Source: Gammaproteobacteria bacterium | GTDB taxonomy: Bacteria; Pseudomonadota; Gammaproteobacteria; GRL18 | Assembly (NCBI GenBank): GCA_013139395.1 | Contig: WTAX01000067.1 | Location: forward strand, 1 to 6,216 | DNA: 6,216 bases | Direction: 5' to 3' | Shown here: in pieces, positions 1-5,413 of the stretch | Layout: every line of letters starts with the position of its first letter | Position numbering within the stretch: position 1 is the stretch's first letter | Made by a program: the position numbers and the translations under genes | The notes under the pieces: model-generated | The model's database searches: none | Told to the model about the DNA's origin: nothing | Seen by the model: only the letters and a program-made list of their open reading frames with translations

Positions 1-12
1 ATAACACTTATT

Positions 13-97
13 AAGCCCATGGTCACTTATTTTTCTAACTTTGAGAACTCGCTGCGCTCAAACAATCAAAGTCAGAAAAATAAGCAACCACAGGCTT
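13..97 (-). repeat. Long inverted repeat, 32-bp arms, 21-nt loop
   Basis: Arms 13-44 and 66-97 are complementary at 27 of 32 positions. The five mismatches (18/92, 19/91, 24/86, 25/85, 37/73) are all A-C or C-A on the plus strand, so all become G-U wobbles in a minus-strand RNA, which would have an uninterrupted 32-bp stem. The loop (45-65) contains ctcgctgcgctc, and tttgag at 40-45 can alternatively pair with ctcaaa at 57-62. There is no U-tract after the stem in the minus direction; in the plus direction a short T-run (96-100) follows. It may be a palindromic mobile element (MITE-like) or a structured transcript end. No transposase gene is in the window. Confidence 0.85.
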
Positions 98-153
98 TTT
101 GTAAATAATACGCTGAATAGTTACTAAAAGTGTATGATTTATTGTCACTACTC

Positions 154-176
154 AGACTCTTGTTAACCAAAAGTCT
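154..176 (-). repeat. Short hairpin, 9-bp stem
   Basis: Arms 154-162 and 168-176 pair around a 5-nt loop. The only imperfection (159/171) is C-A on the plus strand and G-U on the minus strand, so the minus-strand RNA has a continuous 9-bp stem (AGACTTTTG with CAAGAGTCT). No U-tract follows in the minus direction, so it does not look like a classical terminator. A hairpin of this size can occur by chance in AT-rich DNA; its position between two longer inverted repeats is the reason for listing it. Confidence 0.5.
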
Positions 177-219
177 ATACTTGCTTACTAAATAACTGTT
201 CCTAAATAGTATACATGGA

Positions 220-295
220 GCATCAGAAACTATCATTTATTATTGGGTGATTTTATGCCAATATGAGCCCAATAATGAGTGACAGGTTCTGATGC
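220..295. repeat. Imperfect inverted repeat, 28-bp arms, 20-nt loop
   Basis: Arms 220-247 and 268-295 match as reverse complements at 24 of 28 positions. The outer nine bases (gcatcagaa) and inner nine (attattggg) are exact. Two mismatches are T-G wobbles on the plus strand, one is a wobble only on the minus strand, and one pairs on neither. It does not favour one transcribed strand as the 13-97 repeat does, so a DNA-level origin, such as a decayed palindromic element, is as likely as an RNA role. Confidence 0.8.
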
Positions 296-331
296 GAATA
301 GTAAATGAATAATGCTCACGTGTTGGAACAC

Positions 332-943
332 TTATTGAGCCTGATTACCATGAGATTTTAATGTAATAACAGCTTCACTGGTAGAATAATAAACATTAAA
401 TGTCGAACAACAGCCATAAGGGACCTCAATATTGTGCATTGCTTGAACAGGCATCTTAAGCACTTCAGCCAATATCATTTTTTGTACACCGCCATGACTT
501 ACCAGTAAACAATTTTTTCCTCTTTGAGATGCTATTAACTCATGCCAGAATGAAATAACACGTTGTTGAAAATCCAGCACAGGTTCACCTTCAGGCGGCG
601 TATTTTCTACTGGATTTTGCCAGAAATTTGTTAATCTATTATTTGCCTCCGTGGCAATTTTTTCTACCGATTGACCTTCCCATTGACCAAAATTTATTTC
701 TTTTAATGCATCTATTTTCTGTATTGGTAATGAACGCTGAGAAGCCATTTTTTCTGCAAAGTCAACACAGCGTCGTAAAGGTGAAGATAAAATAAGATCA
801 ATATTTTCTATGTTCTCAATGGCCGCATTCATCTGCTGCCAACCTGCTTCTGTCAACAAATCATCGGTGATACCCCGAAAAATAGCCCCCCCTTCCGGTT
901 CTCCATGCCGTAACAGGCTTATTGTGGATTTTTCTTGTTTCAT
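332..943 (-). CDS. cobC: Alpha-ribazole phosphatase-like histidine phosphatase
   Basis: A 203-residue cytosolic protein of the histidine phosphatase (phosphoglycerate mutase-like) superfamily. The catalytic motif LLRHGEPEGG is at residues 10-19, with H13 the expected phosphorylated histidine. SSPLRRC (53-59), the acid-containing EINFGQWEG (82-90) and the second histidine in VSHGG (148-152) complete the active site. Family members named CobC remove the phosphate from alpha-ribazole 5'-phosphate or from adenosylcobalamin 5'-phosphate. The superfamily is functionally broad, so the assignment rests on position: the start lies 5 nt after the cobT stop, with AGG four bases before the ATG inside the cobT end. 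Length fits the family. It is the last gene of the cluster in the window, and its stop lies within a diverged direct repeat. Confidence 0.88.
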   Translation of the reverse strand: MKQEKSTISLLRHGEPEGGAIFRGITDDLLTEAGWQQMNAAIENIENIDLILSSPLRRCVDFAEKMASQRSLPIQKIDALKEINFGQWEGQSVEKIATEANNRLTNFWQNPVENTPPEGEPVLDFQQRVISFWHELIASQRGKNCLLVSHGGVQKMILAEVLKMPVQAMHNIEVPYGCCSTFNVYYSTSEAVITLKSHGNQAQ

Positions 944-948
944 ATAAC

Positions 949-2001
949 CTAAGCCAGTTTTTCACTGACATCTGCACTAGCAAAGCTGGCCATATCAGTA
1001 TGCAATAAACAGGCAGAACGAATTAATGGATACGCAAGTGCTGCGCCGCTCGCTTCACCCAGACGCATGTTAAACTCTAAAAGCGGCTTAACGCCCATAA
1101 TCTCCAGCACCTTTTTATGCCCTTGTTCAGCCGATTGATGAGAAAAGATTAACCAGGCTTTACACTGTGGATTAATTCGCACGGCGAATAAGGCTGCTAC
1201 ACTACAAATAAAGCCATCAACAAGAGCGACAATACCTTGCTGAGCACAGCGAATATAAGTGGCTGTCAGTGCCGCAATTTCAAAGCCGCCGAATGATTGT
1301 AAGATTTCTAATGGTGTTGCTAAGTGATTTGCATGATTTTTTAATGATGCTTCAATAATAGCAACTTTATGCTTCATACCATTATCATCAAGCCCCGTAC
1401 CAACCCCGGCAATCACTTCCGGCGCATTGCCTTCAAGTGCGCAGACCAAAGCAGCAGCACTTGTGGTATTGGCAATACCCATTTCTCCGGCAATTAATAA
1501 TTCACAGCCGTCAGATTTTGCCTGTTCTACTTTATTTTTGGCCACATCAAAGGCTTTAATCAGTTGTTCATCATTCATAGCCTGATGCTGTAAAAAGTTT
1601 TTAGTCCCTGGCGCTATAATATGTTTTTCAACTGCCATTAAATCCGGCAACTCCGAAACCAGTCCCAGATTAATCACTTGTAAAGGAAGCCCATGTTGAT
1701 GAGATAATACACAAATAGCCGCACCACCGGCGGAAAAATTTTTCACCATTTCAGCCGTGACCGCCTGAGGAAATGCAGAAACATTTTCTTGTGCAATACC
1801 ATGATCAGCTGCATAAATAAAAACCTGAGCCTGATCAACACGGGGATATTGCGTTTTCTGCAGAGCCGCTATAGTCACAGCAATAGATTCAAGTACCCCA
1901 AGCGAACCCTGTGGTTTGGTTAATAGATTTTGATGCTTTTGTGCCTGTTGAATATCAGCATCTAATAGTGTATTTATTGGCTTTGTTAACCACTGGCTCA
2001 T
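949..2001 (-). CDS. cobT: Nicotinate-nucleotide-dimethylbenzimidazole phosphoribosyltransferase
   Basis: A 350-residue CobT, the normal full length. It transfers the phosphoribosyl group of nicotinate mononucleotide to 5,6-dimethylbenzimidazole, giving alpha-ribazole 5'-phosphate, the precursor of the lower ligand of cobalamin. Family signatures are seen throughout: TKPQGSLG (28-35), AADHGI (64-69), AGGAAI (91-96), GEMGIANTT (172-180), GVGTGLDDNG (199-208), GGFEIAAL (238-245), SHQSAEQGH (287-295) and RLGEASGAAL (313-322). E316 in the last motif corresponds to the catalytic glutamate (E317) of the Salmonella enzyme. The ATG lies 4 nt after the cobU TGA, and a strong GGAG site (2009-2012), seven bases upstream, sits inside the last cobU codons, which points to translational coupling. 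No truncation or missing key residue is seen. Confidence 0.97.
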   Translation of the reverse strand: MSQWLTKPINTLLDADIQQAQKHQNLLTKPQGSLGVLESIAVTIAALQKTQYPRVDQAQVFIYAADHGIAQENVSAFPQAVTAEMVKNFSAGGAAICVLSHQHGLPLQVINLGLVSELPDLMAVEKHIIAPGTKNFLQHQAMNDEQLIKAFDVAKNKVEQAKSDGCELLIAGEMGIANTTSAAALVCALEGNAPEVIAGVGTGLDDNGMKHKVAIIEASLKNHANHLATPLEILQSFGGFEIAALTATYIRCAQQGIVALVDGFICSVAALFAVRINPQCKAWLIFSHQSAEQGHKKVLEIMGVKPLLEFNMRLGEASGAALAYPLIRSACLLHTDMASFASADVSEKLA

Positions 2002-2005
2002 CGTA

Positions 2006-2545
2006 TCACTCCGGAGACTTTAAGGTTTGCTCAAGCCCTGCAACGACCAACGTCACACGTTCACTCATTTGCGCTATTGTCTGATGCAGCAAACCTGCTT
2101 CATCAACATAACGCCTGGTCAGCTCACCCATCGGTACAACCCCTAAGCCGGTCTCATTACTCACTAATAGTATATGAGCTTGTGATTGTTGTAATTGTTT
2201 AATCAATTTTTGTTTTTCAAGTGAGTAGACGTCAGGATCAGGTTCACAAAGTAAGTTAGTCAGCCACATAGTCAAACATTCAATCAGGATAATGCTGTCA
2301 GTATCATTATATGTTTTTAACACATCAGATAATTTGAGGGGTTCTTCAACAAGCAGCCAGTGTTCAGGACGTCTTAGCTTATGCAGTTCAACCCGCTCTG
2401 TCATTTCATCGTCATACACTCTGGCAGTTGCCACATAAACCATTTTTTTATCAGTTGACTGGTTATTTTCATAGGCTGATTGAGCCCTTAATTCAGCAAC
2501 CCGGCTTTTTCCCGAGCGAGCGCCGCCAAGAATTAATTCTATCAA
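2006..2545 (-). CDS. cobU: Adenosylcobinamide kinase/guanylyltransferase, TTG start
   Basis: A 179-residue bifunctional CobU (CobP) enzyme. It phosphorylates adenosylcobinamide and then adds GMP to give adenosylcobinamide-GDP, the substrate of CobS. The P-loop GGARSGKS is at residues 7-14. H55 in LHKLRRP (54-60) aligns with the guanylylated histidine (H46) of the enteric enzyme. LIECLTMWLTNLL (87-99) and VSNETGLGVVP (128-138) are further family signatures. The protein must begin at a TTG codon: M-I-E-L-I-L-G-G is the typical amino end, GAG lies seven bases upstream, and the only nearby ATG is out of frame and stops after two codons. It follows the diguanylate cyclase by 36 nt with no terminator between them. 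Its end is tightly joined to cobT. Confidence 0.95.
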   Translation of the reverse strand: MIELILGGARSGKSRVAELRAQSAYENNQSTDKKMVYVATARVYDDEMTERVELHKLRRPEHWLLVEEPLKLSDVLKTYNDTDSIILIECLTMWLTNLLCEPDPDVYSLEKQKLIKQLQQSQAHILLVSNETGLGVVPMGELTRRYVDEAGLLHQTIAQMSERVTLVVAGLEQTLKSPE

Positions 2546-2557
2546 TTCATTTCTCTG
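2543..2557 (-). promoter_or_regulatory. cobU ribosome-binding site and TTG start with overlapping out-of-frame ATG
   Basis: Reading the minus strand, CAGAG (2557-2553) is followed by seven bases and TTG (2545-2543). The spacing suits TTG and not the ATG at 2550-2548, which lies only two bases from GAG, is out of frame, and reads ATG-AAT-TGA. This decides the start of cobU. The overlapping two-codon frame could reduce initiation at TTG, but that is inference. Confidence 0.7.
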
Positions 2558-2581
2558 GTCTGGAATTAAAAAATTTAGTGG

Positions 2582-4588
2582 TTATGCTTTTGAACCTGGA
2601 GCAATAACAACACAACGATTTCTACCCTCATCTTTTGCCTGATAGAGTGCCTTATCTGCACGCTGAAATGCTGCTGCAGTTGTGTCATTCTCTATAAACA
2701 AGCTAATACCACAGGAAATAGTGATTTTCACCTGACTTCCCTGGTAATGAAACTCCAGATTTTCTACTGATGAACGAATTTTTTCAGCAATTTTATAACC
2801 TCCTGCTAAAGAGGTTTCCGGCATCAGGCCGACAAATTCTTCACCACCATAACGGGCAATAAAATCAGTTTCACGAAGATTTTTTTGTAATAAACCGGCG
2901 ACAACTTTTAACACCTTATCTCCTGCCTGGTGTCCATAGCTATCATTCACTTTTTTGAAAAAGTCGATATCCCACACCATAATAAGCAATGTTGAATTAT
3001 AACGCTTCCAACGAGCAAATTCCTGAACCAGACGTTCATCATATGCCAGCCGATTAGGCAGCTGGGTCAATGGATCAATCAGCGCCTTATTTTGTGAATC
3101 AATGACTTGTTGGCGCAGCTTACTGCTTTCACATTCAAGTTGTTTTAATTGTTCTGAAAGTTGCTGGTTTTGTTGTTCAACTCGTAAAACACGTTCATCT
3201 TCTTCACTTCGATGGGAATTAATATGACTGAGTATTTTATCCAGATGTGATTGTACAGCTTCTTCCATTTCTTCAATATTATTAATTGAAGAAACCGTAT
3301 GCCCGATATCTTTAACCTGCTCTTTTACCGCATTATCTAAGTCAATACCACTTTGATATGAGTATTGATTTTCTTTTAAATTATTTTGCAGATAGCGATC
3401 AACTTCTTCTAAACGTCCTGTCAGTTTCTTTAAAAAATTCTCAAATTCTTTTTGTTCACGCTTCACATTATGGCGCATTTTACCGATCAATTCAGCAATC
3501 GATTTTAACGCTTGAGGTAATTGCTCAGTGCTCACACCATGAGAAAAGTCTTCTTTTAATTGTTCTGCTTTTTCTTTGACGTCATCTTCAAGTGGTAAAA
3601 ATTCTATCAGACGAATTAATAAATCATTATGATCTAAAATAGTATTAATAGCATCATTATCAGAACAGTCAATAAGCCCTGAATCTTTGAGAATATCTTG
3701 TAAATCACCCAATAAAACATGAATTTCTTTTGTTGGTTTTACTTCAAATATTTTGTCTTTTAGTTGTTCCCTGGCTTCATTATTTATCTCAAGACCATCA
3801 ATAATTGATTCGAGCACAGTTTGCACCGTTGTAACAACGCTGGTTATTTGCTCTTGATTTAAAGCAGCTATTTGCTCTTCCTGAATTTTTTTTGTCTGTT
3901 TATCAGCAGCAGGTTCAGTTGAGGGCTTTTGCTTAGTTAATGACTCTTGATCAGTTGAAGACTCCTGCTCAGCTAAAGGCTTCTGTGCTGCCAGTATATC
4001 TTCATGGGTAAAATCTTTCTGATCGAGTGTATCTTCTATACTTTGAGACGTTTCATTATTATGACCTGAAAATAAATTTTTAAAAAAACCTCCCTTAGAT
4101 GATTGACCTTTATCAGAATTATTTTCATTCTCCAGGATAGCTTGCTGAACAACATCTGATAATAATCCAGTAAAATCACTGACTAATTCTTTTTGCTCCG
4201 GTGGATTTTTTGCCTTCAATTGTTTTAATAATTTACGTGATTTTTTCTCTACTTTTCCAGATAAATTCATTTGTGTAATAATTTTCAGCAAAAAACCAGC
4301 ATCACCTTTTGGACCATCCTTTGCCATTTTGTCCAATTTAACAATTTCTTTTGATACACTTTCTAAGATCAGTTCAATTGCCCGATTATCTTTACCTTTT
4401 CGTATGGCGGTGCGCAGTTGCCCCAGATCATTATCCAGACTCTTACTATTACCTTCTGCAGCAATAGTTAACCTTGATATGGCCTGTTTAAATAAATCTT
4501 CCAGATCTCCCCATTGTTTTTCACGACGCTCAATATCATCAAGACTATCGTAATATTTTTGTTTCCATTGTAAATTATTATCAGTCAT
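2582..4588 (-). CDS. Soluble diguanylate cyclase with long helical N-terminus
   Basis: A 668-residue cytosolic GGDEF protein with no signal peptide or membrane segment; it makes c-di-GMP from two GTP. The catalytic domain fills residues about 500-664: DPLTQLPNR (505-513), WDIDFFKKVND (539-549) with metal-binding D540, and the active loop GGEEF (581-585). RETD (572-575), five residues before GGEEF, is an intact I-site, so product inhibition is expected. Residues about 460-500 are a probable coiled coil. Residues 1-460 are mostly charged helix, resemble no sensor domain I recognise, and appear to contain a repeated module of about 50 residues, interrupted by a low-complexity linker (about 155-240) with a hexapeptide repeat. 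Size and the neighbouring dsbA recall Pseudomonas DgcH (PA5487), which also lies near dsbA and cytochrome c4; orthology is inference. It has a TATAAT box upstream, only a weak ribosome-binding site, and is 36 nt ahead of cobU. Confidence 0.95.
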   Translation of the reverse strand: MTDNNLQWKQKYYDSLDDIERREKQWGDLEDLFKQAISRLTIAAEGNSKSLDNDLGQLRTAIRKGKDNRAIELILESVSKEIVKLDKMAKDGPKGDAGFLLKIITQMNLSGKVEKKSRKLLKQLKAKNPPEQKELVSDFTGLLSDVVQQAILENENNSDKGQSSKGGFFKNLFSGHNNETSQSIEDTLDQKDFTHEDILAAQKPLAEQESSTDQESLTKQKPSTEPAADKQTKKIQEEQIAALNQEQITSVVTTVQTVLESIIDGLEINNEAREQLKDKIFEVKPTKEIHVLLGDLQDILKDSGLIDCSDNDAINTILDHNDLLIRLIEFLPLEDDVKEKAEQLKEDFSHGVSTEQLPQALKSIAELIGKMRHNVKREQKEFENFLKKLTGRLEEVDRYLQNNLKENQYSYQSGIDLDNAVKEQVKDIGHTVSSINNIEEMEEAVQSHLDKILSHINSHRSEEDERVLRVEQQNQQLSEQLKQLECESSKLRQQVIDSQNKALIDPLTQLPNRLAYDERLVQEFARWKRYNSTLLIMVWDIDFFKKVNDSYGHQAGDKVLKVVAGLLQKNLRETDFIARYGGEEFVGLMPETSLAGGYKIAEKIRSSVENLEFHYQGSQVKITISCGISLFIENDTTAAAFQRADKALYQAKDEGRNRCVVIAPGSKA
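3914..3985 (-). repeat. Four 18-bp degenerate tandem repeats within the cyclase linker
   Basis: Four in-frame 18-bp units (3985-3968, 3967-3950, 3949-3932, 3931-3914) encode QKPLAE, QESSTD, QESLTK and QKPSTE, residues 202-225 of the diguanylate cyclase. The unit length is a multiple of three, so copy-number change would keep the frame. The composition suggests a flexible, disordered spacer between the two helical parts of the protein. Confidence 0.8.
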
Positions 4589-4631
4589 AATTAATTTCTA
4601 TTGAGGCTTAAAATAAAAAATGTACATTTCA

Positions 4632-4660
4632 ATTATAGTTTAATTAAAGCAAAAAAAAAG
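4632..4660 (-). promoter_or_regulatory. Possible promoter for the diguanylate cyclase (and cob genes)
   Basis: A perfect TATAAT lies at 4637-4632 on the minus strand, 43 bases before the cyclase ATG and just after the terminator. At 17-bp spacing the -35 position falls at 4660-4655 (CTTTTT), inside the terminator T-tract, a poor match to TTGACA. The site is plausible because a new promoter is needed after the terminator, but TATAAT is easily found in such AT-rich DNA. Confidence 0.4.
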
Positions 4661-4694
4661 CATAAGGAAAACCTTACGCCTTATGCTTTTTTTT
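4651..4694. terminator. Bidirectional intrinsic terminator after dsbA
   Basis: The stem GCATAAGG/CCTTATGC (arms 4660-4667 and 4679-4686) is flanked by nine A on one side and eight T on the other, giving a U-tract in either direction. In the minus direction it ends the ccsB-dsbA transcript, 53 nt after the dsbA stop. The minus-strand arm is doubled (GCATAAGGCGTAAGG), so the 3' arm can instead form an 8-bp stem with the second copy, GCGTAAGG, around a TTTT loop with one G-U pair. Confidence 0.92.
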
Positions 4695-4696
4695 AA

Positions 4697-4729
4697 TTTA
4701 AACTGACATTTTTCATCCATCAGTTTAAA
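4697..4729. repeat. Perfect 10-bp stem-loop between dsbA and its terminator
   Basis: Arms tttaaactga (4697-4706) and tcagtttaaa (4720-4729) are exact reverse complements around a 13-nt loop. It begins 18 nt after the dsbA stop in the direction of transcription and lacks its own U-tract, so it is not a complete terminator. A role in protecting the dsbA mRNA 3' end is possible but inferred. Confidence 0.7.
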
Positions 4730-4746
4730 AGCCCCTTTTTAATGAA

Positions 4747-5370
4747 TTATTTTTTTGCTTCTTTTTCGATTTTTTCTGAAAGAGAATCAACTACTTTGAA
4801 AACATTAGCATGACTTTGAGCTAATGTACCATTAGTACGGTATTTACCCTGTACAACGACATTAGGTACTGATTTAATACCATAGGCAGTTGTCATAGTT
4901 TTTGCGCGACGTGTTTTAGCGGCGACTGTAAAAGAATTCAATGCTTTTTCAAGATCTTCGGCACTCACTCCATTTTTTTCAAAGAGCGCTTTTAAGTCCT
5001 CAAATGAGCGTACGTTTTTACCCTCGCCATGCATTGCTTCAAAAATAGCAATATGCATCTTATCCTGCACACCCAACACTTCTGATGCATAATACAGGGT
5101 AGCCAATGCTTCCCAGTTTTTACTGAAAACAGCTGGTACCTGAATAAACTCAATATTATCCGACTTAGTTTCTTTCCATTTATCAACATAAGGCTCAAAA
5201 CGATAACAATGCGGACAGCCATAAGAGAAAAATTCAATGACTTCAACCTTACCATCAGTAGGCGCTGGCTGAATTTTTGTCAAAACCTCGTATTCAATTC
5301 CCTCATCATAATCAGCCCAGGCCAGGCTGCTTAAACCCAGTACCATTAACAATGTAACCATTATGCGCAT
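4747..5370 (-). CDS. dsbA: Secreted thiol:disulfide oxidoreductase, DsbA family
   Basis: A 207-residue periplasmic DsbA-type protein that introduces disulfide bonds into exported proteins. Residues 1-19 form a signal peptide with probable cleavage at AWA-D (19/20). The thioredoxin-fold active site is CPHC (52-55) in FFSYGCPHCYRF, and V168-P169 supplies the cis-proline loop. The inserted helical domain lies between. Length fits the DsbA family, and no further cysteines are present. AAGGA (5382-5378) is seven bases before the ATG, a good ribosome-binding site. The gene starts 87 nt after ccsB with no terminator between them, so co-transcription is likely. Placement next to cytochrome c maturation genes is common in related bacteria, though DsbA is a general oxidase and a special role in haem attachment is not shown here. 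Transcription ends at the terminator at 4694-4651. Confidence 0.95.
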   Translation of the reverse strand: MRIMVTLLMVLGLSSLAWADYDEGIEYEVLTKIQPAPTDGKVEVIEFFSYGCPHCYRFEPYVDKWKETKSDNIEFIQVPAVFSKNWEALATLYYASEVLGVQDKMHIAIFEAMHGEGKNVRSFEDLKALFEKNGVSAEDLEKALNSFTVAAKTRRAKTMTTAYGIKSVPNVVVQGKYRTNGTLAQSHANVFKVVDSLSEKIEKEAKK

Positions 5371-5413
5371 ATTACTTTCCTTTTTTCTATCATTATTATT
5401 TTAAAATACTTAA

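Larger units (their letters stand above)
1..331. other. Gene-free region after cobC with inverted repeats
   Basis: This AT-rich stretch follows the cobC stop and runs to the window edge. No open frame with a ribosome-binding site was found; the longest noticed is a 54-codon minus-strand frame (236-72) that looks fortuitous. Most of the region is symmetrical sequence: inverted repeats at 13-97, 154-176 and 220-295, plus one copy of a diverged 16-bp direct repeat at 3-18 whose partner overlaps the cobC 3' end. No B12-box-like sequence or convincing promoter was seen on either strand. It could be a structured 3' untranslated region of the cob transcript, the leader of a gene beyond position 1, or the decayed remains of small palindromic elements. 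Confidence 0.75.
3..342. repeat. Pair of diverged 16-bp direct repeats (3-18 and 327-342)
   Basis: Copies at 3-18 (aacacttattaagccc) and 327-342 (aacacttattgagcct) share 14 of 16 bases, with both differences transitions. The right copy covers the last codons and stop of cobC; the left copy runs into the outer end of the 13-97 inverted repeat. Together they bracket the whole gene-free region. They could be old flanking duplications of an inserted element or two members of a dispersed repeat family. The mismatches and the short length leave chance possible. Confidence 0.4.

Noticed and set aside
181..212. Plus-strand promoter TTGCTT with a TAAATA or TAGTAT -10
   Set aside because: The TAAATA pairing at 16 bp is a weak match, TAGTAT would need 20 bp, and no plus-strand gene follows in the window.
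72..236. 54-codon minus-strand open frame beginning MIVSDAPCIL
   Set aside because: It has no ribosome-binding site, starts inside one inverted repeat and ends inside another, and resembles no family I know. The length is unremarkable for AT-rich non-coding DNA.
1..331. Cobalamin riboswitch near the cob genes
   Set aside because: The region is downstream of the cob cluster, and no B12-box-like sequence was seen on either strand.
2546..2640. Separate cobU promoter in the cyclase 3' end (TTGTTA, 18 bp, CATAAC)
   Set aside because: The -10 match is poor and the sequence is also constrained by cyclase codons, so it is not distinguishable from chance.
3358..3579. 73-codon plus-strand open frame inside the diguanylate cyclase
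   Set aside because: It lies antisense within a well-supported coding region and has no domain signature or ribosome-binding site.
4329..4553. 74-codon plus-strand open frame near the cyclase 5' end
   Set aside because: It is the antisense shadow of charged-helix codons; its serine- and leucine-rich product resembles no known protein.
4992..5255. 87-codon minus-strand open frame within dsbA
   Set aside because: It overlaps dsbA in another frame; dsbA has an intact active site, signal peptide and ribosome-binding site, and this frame has none.
5371..5413. Own promoter for dsbA (TAAAAT as a -10)
   Set aside because: No acceptable -35 lies at the right distance; the tandem repeat occupies that position. 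Co-transcription with ccsB is the simpler reading.
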